From Planktothricoides sp. SR001 (GTDB lineage: Bacteria > Cyanobacteriota > Cyanobacteriia > Cyanobacteriales > Laspinemataceae): DNA of 64,000 bases. Of this stretch, positions 61,357-64,000 are shown piece by piece. The DNA is taken from positions 1-64,000 of the forward strand of contig NZ_LIUQ01000010.1 of NCBI RefSeq assembly GCF_001276715.1, in the 5' to 3' direction. The notes under the pieces were generated by a model, which ran no database searches, was not told the DNA's origin, and worked only from the letters and a program-made list of their open reading frames with translations. Each line of letters opens with the position of its first letter. Position 1 is the first letter of the stretch. A program made the position numbers and the translations under genes.

Positions 61357-64000
61357 ATGGTTGCCCCAAATTCCTCACCCCTACCTCGTCCTCTGGGTTT
61401 AGCGGTTGCCGGGGGACTGTTGCCCCCAGAAACCCCAATTCTCGATTATGCTACTGCCGAATTACGTCATCCAGCAGATATCGTCTATTTTGGTTATCTG
61501 CTGAATTCCTTAAATTCTGCCGCAAAACGCCAAAAAGCTTTGGTCAATGCGTGGCAATTAACCCAGGATATTTTAATTGTTGCCGCTGAAGTCATGTTAA
61601 AAGAACGCGGGGAAAAATATCTGGCTTACGGTGGGGAAAAACCCCGCGAACTTAACCCAAATTATCATTACTATCAGCCCGTAGAACTGAAACATTATAT
61701 TGAACAAACCCTAGGGGTTGAAGCCACTCCTTTATCCCTAGGAGTTTATGCGGTATTTAGAAATAGCGATCGCCGAGAAATATTCTCCCAGTCTGTTTGG
61801 CGATCGCCTCTCACTCCTCCCAAAATAAAACCGGGAATTTCCGGCTTTAAAGACCATGCAGAAATACTCCAACCCTTAATTGATTTTTACTTAAACCGGG
61901 GACGATTACCCCTCAGCCAAGAATTGCCCACAGAACCAGCCTTAATTAATCAATTTGGCAGTATAACCGATGCTTTTGCCGCTATTTTAGCCGCCACCGA
62001 TGCCTCGGACTGGCAAAAAATTACCAGCCAACGCAGCCAAGACTTATTAATTTATCTGGCCAGCGACTTTCTCATCAAAGAAAAAGCCGATGAAAAAGCC
62101 GATAATCTGCCGATTAAACTGGTGGCAAAACTCACCAATTACCCCAGATTAATCGCTAATGATATTATTACATTTTTTCTCGACTTTGACAAGGCCATAG
62201 CGGAAATTAATCAACTGATTCACGATTTAAAAGAACCGCGATCGCTTATCAATGCTTGCCAAACCAGTGGATTAGGCAAAATAGGCAAAAAATTACCCAC
62301 TGCCTTATATATTCATACTACCGCCCTGCATCAACTTAACCCGATTTTGCGACTTTATGAAGCCCAATTGCGGCGGCAAATTGGCCAAATTGATGGGGCA
62401 ACTTTAATCAAATTTCACTTAGATGAACCGAAAATATCTTACTTATTTTATCCCGACTTTGACACCGACCCGCATCCGCCCTTAAAAGCCAGCTTGCAAG
62501 TAAATTTACCGGATTTTGCTCTAACTTATTTAGATTATCAAGCCATTGAAAACCCGCCCATTTTGCATCGCAAAGAAACCTTTGTCACTCCAGACTATCC
62601 CCTGTATCGAGTATTTGCCCAACTCACCAAACAAGAAGAAAGATTAGGATTACTTAGTAGTCCCAAAATTGGCACCCAAAAAGGTTGGCAGCGGTGCTTA
62701 CAAACTTATGGGGTGAAAATATCCGGTCATCAGGTAATACATTGCCCGGAAATAAAAGATACTTTACCCAGTATTATTCCCAAAATTGAACGGCATCGGG
62801 CGGCTATTGTGCGCCGTGACTTTTCTCGACCGATGCGATTAGCATTAGACGCGGGAATATTCACCCCAAAAACCACATTTTTTGATTATGGTTGTGGTTA
62901 TGGTGGGGATATTGAACGCATCCAAGCGCAAGGCTATTTTAGTCAGGGTTGGGATCCGTATTATCGCCCCGATAATGCTTTTATTTCAGCGGATGTAGTA
63001 AACTTAGGTTATGTAATTAATGTGATTGAAGACCCCGCAGAACGGAGAGAAGCTTTAATCAATGCGTGGCAGTTGACCCAAAAGGTTTTAATTGTTTCTT
63101 CTTTGGTGTTAATTGACGATCGCGAACGGGGTCAGGTGGTCTATGGAGATGGGGTGATTACTCGTCGGAATACTTTCCAAAAATATTATGAGCAAGAAGA
63201 GTTAAAATTTTATATTGAACAAGTGCTAAATGCGGAAGCAATTCCCGCAGCTTTGGGGATTTATTTTGTGTTTCGTGACCCAGAAATGGCGCAACGAATT
63301 CGCGCTTATCGGTTTCGCAGTCGCACCACTACTCCGCGAATTTCTGCCTATTTGCGAAAGTTTGCGGACTATCAAGAAATGTTGCAACCTTTGATGGCTT
63401 TTGTGAGCGATCGCGGTAGGTTGCCAGTCAAAGGAGAGTTGCCAGAAGAAGCAGAAATTCTGGGAGTTTTTGGCACCCTACGGCGGGCATTTCAAATCAT
63501 TATTCAAGCGACCAATTCAGCGGAATGGGATGCGATCGCGGAAAAACGCCGCAAAGATTTATTAACCTATTTAGCGGTAAGTAATTTTGGCAAAACCCAG
63601 AAATTTAATCAGTTTAATCCAGAAATTCAGGATGATATTAAATACTTCTTCGTATCTTATGCCAATGCTAAGGCGATCGCCGAACATATCATCTATAGTT
63701 TAAATGATATCAACCTAGTGCGTCAATGTTGCCAAAATAGTCAACTTGGCTATATTTCGGGCAATGGTTTTTATGTTCATATTAGTGCGATCGAGCAGTT
63801 AGAACCATTGCTGAGAATTTATGAAGGATTAGTCAGTCGGGTAATTGGTCGCATGGATGAAGCAACGGTGGTTAAATTTCATCTACATAGTTCCAAAATA
63901 TCCTACTTATTTTATCCAGACTTTGACGAAAATCCTCATCCTATTTTACACCGACGGATGAAAATTAATTTAAAAAATTTAGAAGTGACTCACTATGATT
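61357..64000 (+). CDS. DNA-phosphorothioation-associated methyltransferase, tandem fusion (3' end outside window)
   Basis: An open frame of at least 881 residues that runs off the window end. Residues about 10-475 are one family member (GLAVAGGLLPPETPILDYAT, NAWQLTQDILIVAAEVML, SYLFYPDFDTDPHPPLKASL, ENPPILHRKETF, IGTQKGWQRCLQTYGVKISG), but its SAM-binding segment is missing: ILDY is followed at once by ATAELRHPADIVYFGYLLN. Residues about 479 to the end are a second, complete copy beginning RHRAAIVRRDFSRPMRLALD, with the SAM motif FFDYGCGYGGD at about 508-518. The family accompanies dnd phosphorothioation clusters; no dnd gene is visible. The MITE directly upstream may have removed the first copy's N-terminus. 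Confidence 0.85.
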   Translation, partial: MVAPNSSPLPRPLGLAVAGGLLPPETPILDYATAELRHPADIVYFGYLLNSLNSAAKRQKALVNAWQLTQDILIVAAEVMLKERGEKYLAYGGEKPRELNPNYHYYQPVELKHYIEQTLGVEATPLSLGVYAVFRNSDRREIFSQSVWRSPLTPPKIKPGISGFKDHAEILQPLIDFYLNRGRLPLSQELPTEPALINQFGSITDAFAAILAATDASDWQKITSQRSQDLLIYLASDFLIKEKADEKADNLPIKLVAKLTNYPRLIANDIITFFLDFDKAIAEINQLIHDLKEPRSLINACQTSGLGKIGKKLPTALYIHTTALHQLNPILRLYEAQLRRQIGQIDGATLIKFHLDEPKISYLFYPDFDTDPHPPLKASLQVNLPDFALTYLDYQAIENPPILHRKETFVTPDYPLYRVFAQLTKQEERLGLLSSPKIGTQKGWQRCLQTYGVKISGHQVIHCPEIKDTLPSIIPKIERHRAAIVRRDFSRPMRLALDAGIFTPKTTFFDYGCGYGGDIERIQAQGYFSQGWDPYYRPDNAFISADVVNLGYVINVIEDPAERREALINAWQLTQKVLIVSSLVLIDDRERGQVVYGDGVITRRNTFQKYYEQEELKFYIEQVLNAEAIPAALGIYFVFRDPEMAQRIRAYRFRSRTTTPRISAYLRKFADYQEMLQPLMAFVSDRGRLPVKGELPEEAEILGVFGTLRRAFQIIIQATNSAEWDAIAEKRRKDLLTYLAVSNFGKTQKFNQFNPEIQDDIKYFFVSYANAKAIAEHIIYSLNDINLVRQCCQNSQLGYISGNGFYVHISAIEQLEPLLRIYEGLVSRVIGRMDEATVVKFHLHSSKISYLFYPDFDENPHPILHRRMKINLKNLEVTHYD

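Noticed and set aside
1-64000. tRNA, rRNA or tmRNA genes
   Set aside because: No segment with the combined cloverleaf signals or rRNA cores was recognised by eye; a dedicated search such as tRNAscan-SE would decide.

Overview
The window is chromosomal DNA of a filamentous cyanobacterium, most likely of the Oscillatoriales (Planktothricoides, Phormidium or Microcoleus type). The evidence is the very high density of HIP1 octamers (GCGATCGC), carboxysome genes ccmK3-ccmK4, a high-light-inducible protein, an RRM RNA-binding protein, a carotenoid oxygenase, a CyaC-type adenylate cyclase, and dozens of copies of the palindromic dispersed repeat AGAAACCCGGTTTCT. The genus is an inference. No rRNA, tRNA or CRISPR array was recognised.

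Layout. 1-0.5 kb: a MITE with an internal heptamer array. 0.8-6.9 kb: DprA-like protein, carotenoid oxygenase and a 1207-residue CyaC-like hybrid kinase/cyclase. 7.4-17.3 kb: a sulfur locus with a secreted rhodanese, a Crp/Fnr regulator (CysR-like), cysteine synthase, serine acetyltransferase, the family 2A encapsulin shell SrpI, its cysteine desulfurase cargo with a long disordered N-terminus, and a FAD/NAD(P) protein. A promoter-leader of about 190 bp is duplicated in front of the rhodanese and the cysteine synthase, and an inverted pair of MITEs of about 100 bp brackets cysK-cysE. 17.4-19.7 kb: decayed hybrid kinase and DUF2809 gene. 20-24.5 kb: hydroxyaspartate/serine lyase, Anbu proteasome homologue, D-2-hydroxyacid dehydrogenase, an isolated kinase fragment. 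25-32.7 kb: two paralogous Zn-ribbon/Ser-Thr kinase/FGE proteins whose C-termini look like diversity-generating retroelement (DGR) variable regions, a UPF0175/DUF3368 toxin-antitoxin pair, dense palindrome arrays, and a decayed IS607 element. 33.4-37.9 kb: a Gld-like ABC operon. 38.7-43.6 kb: rbp, ccmK3-ccmK4, RDD protein, sdhB, hli and a YhdJ-like adenine methyltransferase. 43.7-53.1 kb: an accessory region with a broken hypothetical gene, NERD-helicase, HTH protein, orphan C5 methyltransferase, an Rpn-family gene split by a repeat pair, and a double CbxX-type AAA protein. 53.2-58.8 kb: toxin-antitoxin modules, many broken or duplicated. 58.8-60.9 kb: a complete BglI-like type II restriction-modification system with controller protein. 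61.2-64 kb: a MITE followed by an open-ended gene that fuses two copies of the DNA-phosphorothioation-associated methyltransferase family.

How the genes fit together. The sulfur locus reads as one physiological unit: the regulator controls sulfur genes, CysE-CysK make cysteine, the desulfurase inside the SrpI shell converts cysteine to alanine and persulfide sulfur, and the rhodanese handles sulfane sulfur in the periplasm or lumen. The distal 20 kb is a defence and genome-conflict region with four DNA methyltransferases, one restriction enzyme, four toxin-antitoxin modules and helicase/AAA proteins. Several genes there carry single in-frame stop codons in otherwise intact frames, which suggests recent inactivation.
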